This document shows, in pieces, positions 44,731 to 45,723 of a stretch of 45,723 bases of DNA; within the stretch, counting starts at the first letter, position 1; the number at the start of each line of letters is the position of its first letter. A model generated the notes under the pieces. That model was not told the origin of the DNA, searched no databases, and was given only the letters and a program-made list of their open reading frames with translations. The stretch spans positions 1 to 45,723 of the forward strand of contig CAMRBL010000007.1 in assembly GCA_947040435.1 (NCBI GenBank). Reading direction: 5' to 3'. Position numbers and translations under genes: made by a program. Source of the stretch: an uncultured Rikenellaceae bacterium (lineage in GTDB: Bacteria > Bacteroidota > Bacteroidia > Bacteroidales > Rikenellaceae).

Positions 44731-45723
44731 TTACTTCTCTAGGATTGTAATTTCAGCTCCAGTAGCGAAGTCTTGATTGCCATGTGAACTCTCTGCTGTA
44801 AAGCGAATGTAACGAGCTTTTACAGTATCTTTGAAGATAACCTTCTTTAGTGAACTGTTATTCGCAAATGTTGCCTTATGAATAGGTGTTCCCCACTCTT
44901 TTCCATCAAGACTAACATGGATAGTGTACTCTTTAATCATTCCATTTCCACCGCTCTGACGAGGTAAGAAGTTAAAGCCTTTAAGCTCTTTTACCTCTCC
45001 TGCATCTAGGTCTACCCAATGTGGGTGCTTAGCTACAGTTACAGAGTACATAGTATGCCAGAATGTGTTTGGATCGTTGTCTGTAAGGTATGTTGCATTT
45101 CCCTCACCAATCTCTTCACTACTTGTGTAGATTACACTCGTAGGAATACTCTCTATCTTTTCGTATGTTCCGCTTGTTTTGATTTTAGAATTACCCTTAA
45201 TCCAAGCAGCAATTGTTCCGCCATCACGTAACTCAATAGGTTCTGTATATACCTGCTCTTTTCCGCCATCTACTGAGTAACAGATTACAGCATCAAGATC
45301 TAATGATGTGATCTCTGCGATACCAGCAGTGTTACGTGCAATAGAGATTGGAAGAACTCCTGATGGAGCAACGTTTCCTAATGTACTTAGCTTGTCTCCT
45401 GAAGATACTGGACGTATAATGAAGCCCATACTGTTATTACCAGCGTAGATTCTGTCCTCTTGAAGTGGTCCGCCTTGTCCACAGCTTGATCCCCCTAGAC
45501 CTGTTGTTCCTAAGTCAAGGTGTAGATAAGTGTTGTTTGGCTCAGGTAACTTGTATATATGAGATGATAGAGTCAAATCAAGTGCAGAGTAGTGAAGTGC
45601 AGATACTGAAAGCTCTTCTGTTGCAATGAAAATTGCACCATTACCAGCTTTGTTTGTTAGTGCACACCAGCGTACATCTTCATGGTTTCCTACATCTTGT
45701 GGCTTAGGGAAGTTCGCAAACTC
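44731..45723 (-). CDS. GH2 beta-galactosidase, C-terminal part, with chitobiase-C-like and F5/8 type C domains
   Basis: The frame is open from the window edge to the stop at 44731, about 330 residues. The visible start is beta-galactosidase small-chain sequence: FPKPQDVGNHEDVRWCALTN, then GAIFIATEELSVSALHYSALDL and LGTTGLGGSSCG. Next is a chitobiase/hexosaminidase C-terminal-like segment (VICYSVDGGKEQVYTEPIEL, WIKGNSKIK). Last is an F5/8 type C (discoidin) domain: DNDPNTFWHTMY, HPHWVDLDAGEVKELKGFNF, YTIHVSLDGKEWG and KARYIRFTAES. The catalytic TIM barrel lies beyond the edge. Such exo-acting enzymes remove galactose from host or diet glycans. An ATG-like start near 45576 (TTG) is internal. 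Confidence 0.88.
   Translation of the reverse strand, partial: EFANFPKPQDVGNHEDVRWCALTNKAGNGAIFIATEELSVSALHYSALDLTLSSHIYKLPEPNNTYLHLDLGTTGLGGSSCGQGGPLQEDRIYAGNNSMGFIIRPVSSGDKLSTLGNVAPSGVLPISIARNTAGIAEITSLDLDAVICYSVDGGKEQVYTEPIELRDGGTIAAWIKGNSKIKTSGTYEKIESIPTSVIYTSSEEIGEGNATYLTDNDPNTFWHTMYSVTVAKHPHWVDLDAGEVKELKGFNFLPRQSGGNGMIKEYTIHVSLDGKEWGTPIHKATFANNSSLKKVIFKDTVKARYIRFTAESSHGNQDFATGAEITILEK

Overview
The window is an AT-rich stretch of a bacterial chromosome, almost certainly from Bacteroidota and most likely order Bacteroidales. The signs are: promoters with the phylum-specific -7 motif TAnnTTTG (some with a TTTG-type -33 box); A-rich rather than Shine-Dalgarno-like sequence before most start codons; a rpmB-rpmG-DUF4295 cluster; a 6S-RNA-like gene between zapA and rny; PorT-type outer-membrane beta-barrels; and DUF3472 and GH2 surface glycan proteins. 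I could not assign a genus. No phage, integrase, transposase, CRISPR array, rRNA or tRNA was seen.

Layout. Positions 1-2214 (minus strand) hold an RND-type efflux locus read tetR, tolC, adaptor, with the adaptor cut by the window edge. A promoter and a perfect 15-bp inverted repeat lie just upstream of tetR. 2451-8343 (plus) carries a GH25 lysozyme lipoprotein overlapping nadB, then prfC, a thioredoxin-domain protein and a guanine-deaminase-like enzyme. 8429-13565 (minus) has purA and an etfB-etfA-acyl-CoA dehydrogenase unit. 13890-17281 (plus) has a TPR protein and an MFS transporter. 17457-19901 (minus) has a glycosyltransferase overlapping an ECF sigma factor, then rsmG. 20008-22276 (plus) has tgt-lptG. 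22553-23818 (minus) is a DUF3472 protein.

24301-31005 (plus) is the most unusual gene: a 2234-residue protein with a fold-type-I (class I/II aminotransferase) PLP module in the middle and an HprK/PEPCK-style P-loop near residue 1692. It has its own promoter and a strong terminator. I know of no assigned function for this architecture, and it is the best candidate here for an undescribed system. 31173-36086 (minus) follows with an S41 protease, hisS and ettA. 36423-43057 (plus) has rubrerythrin, rpmB-rpmG-DUF4295, ftsY, rimO, a coiled-coil gene-zapA pair, 6S RNA and rny. 43197-45723 (minus) has two tandem paralogous beta-barrels and the C-terminal part of a GH2 beta-galactosidase with an F5/8 type C domain.

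Two other themes recur. Short palindromic repeats built on CACTGCGATCACGCAGTG sit in gene-end spacers, in several places and both orientations, like a REP family. Two conserved enzymes lack expected metal-ligand residues: Tgt has lost its three zinc cysteines and the GT2 enzyme has lost its DxD aspartates. Most of the rest is housekeeping: translation, NAD and purine synthesis, lipid and LPS export, RNA decay and cell division.
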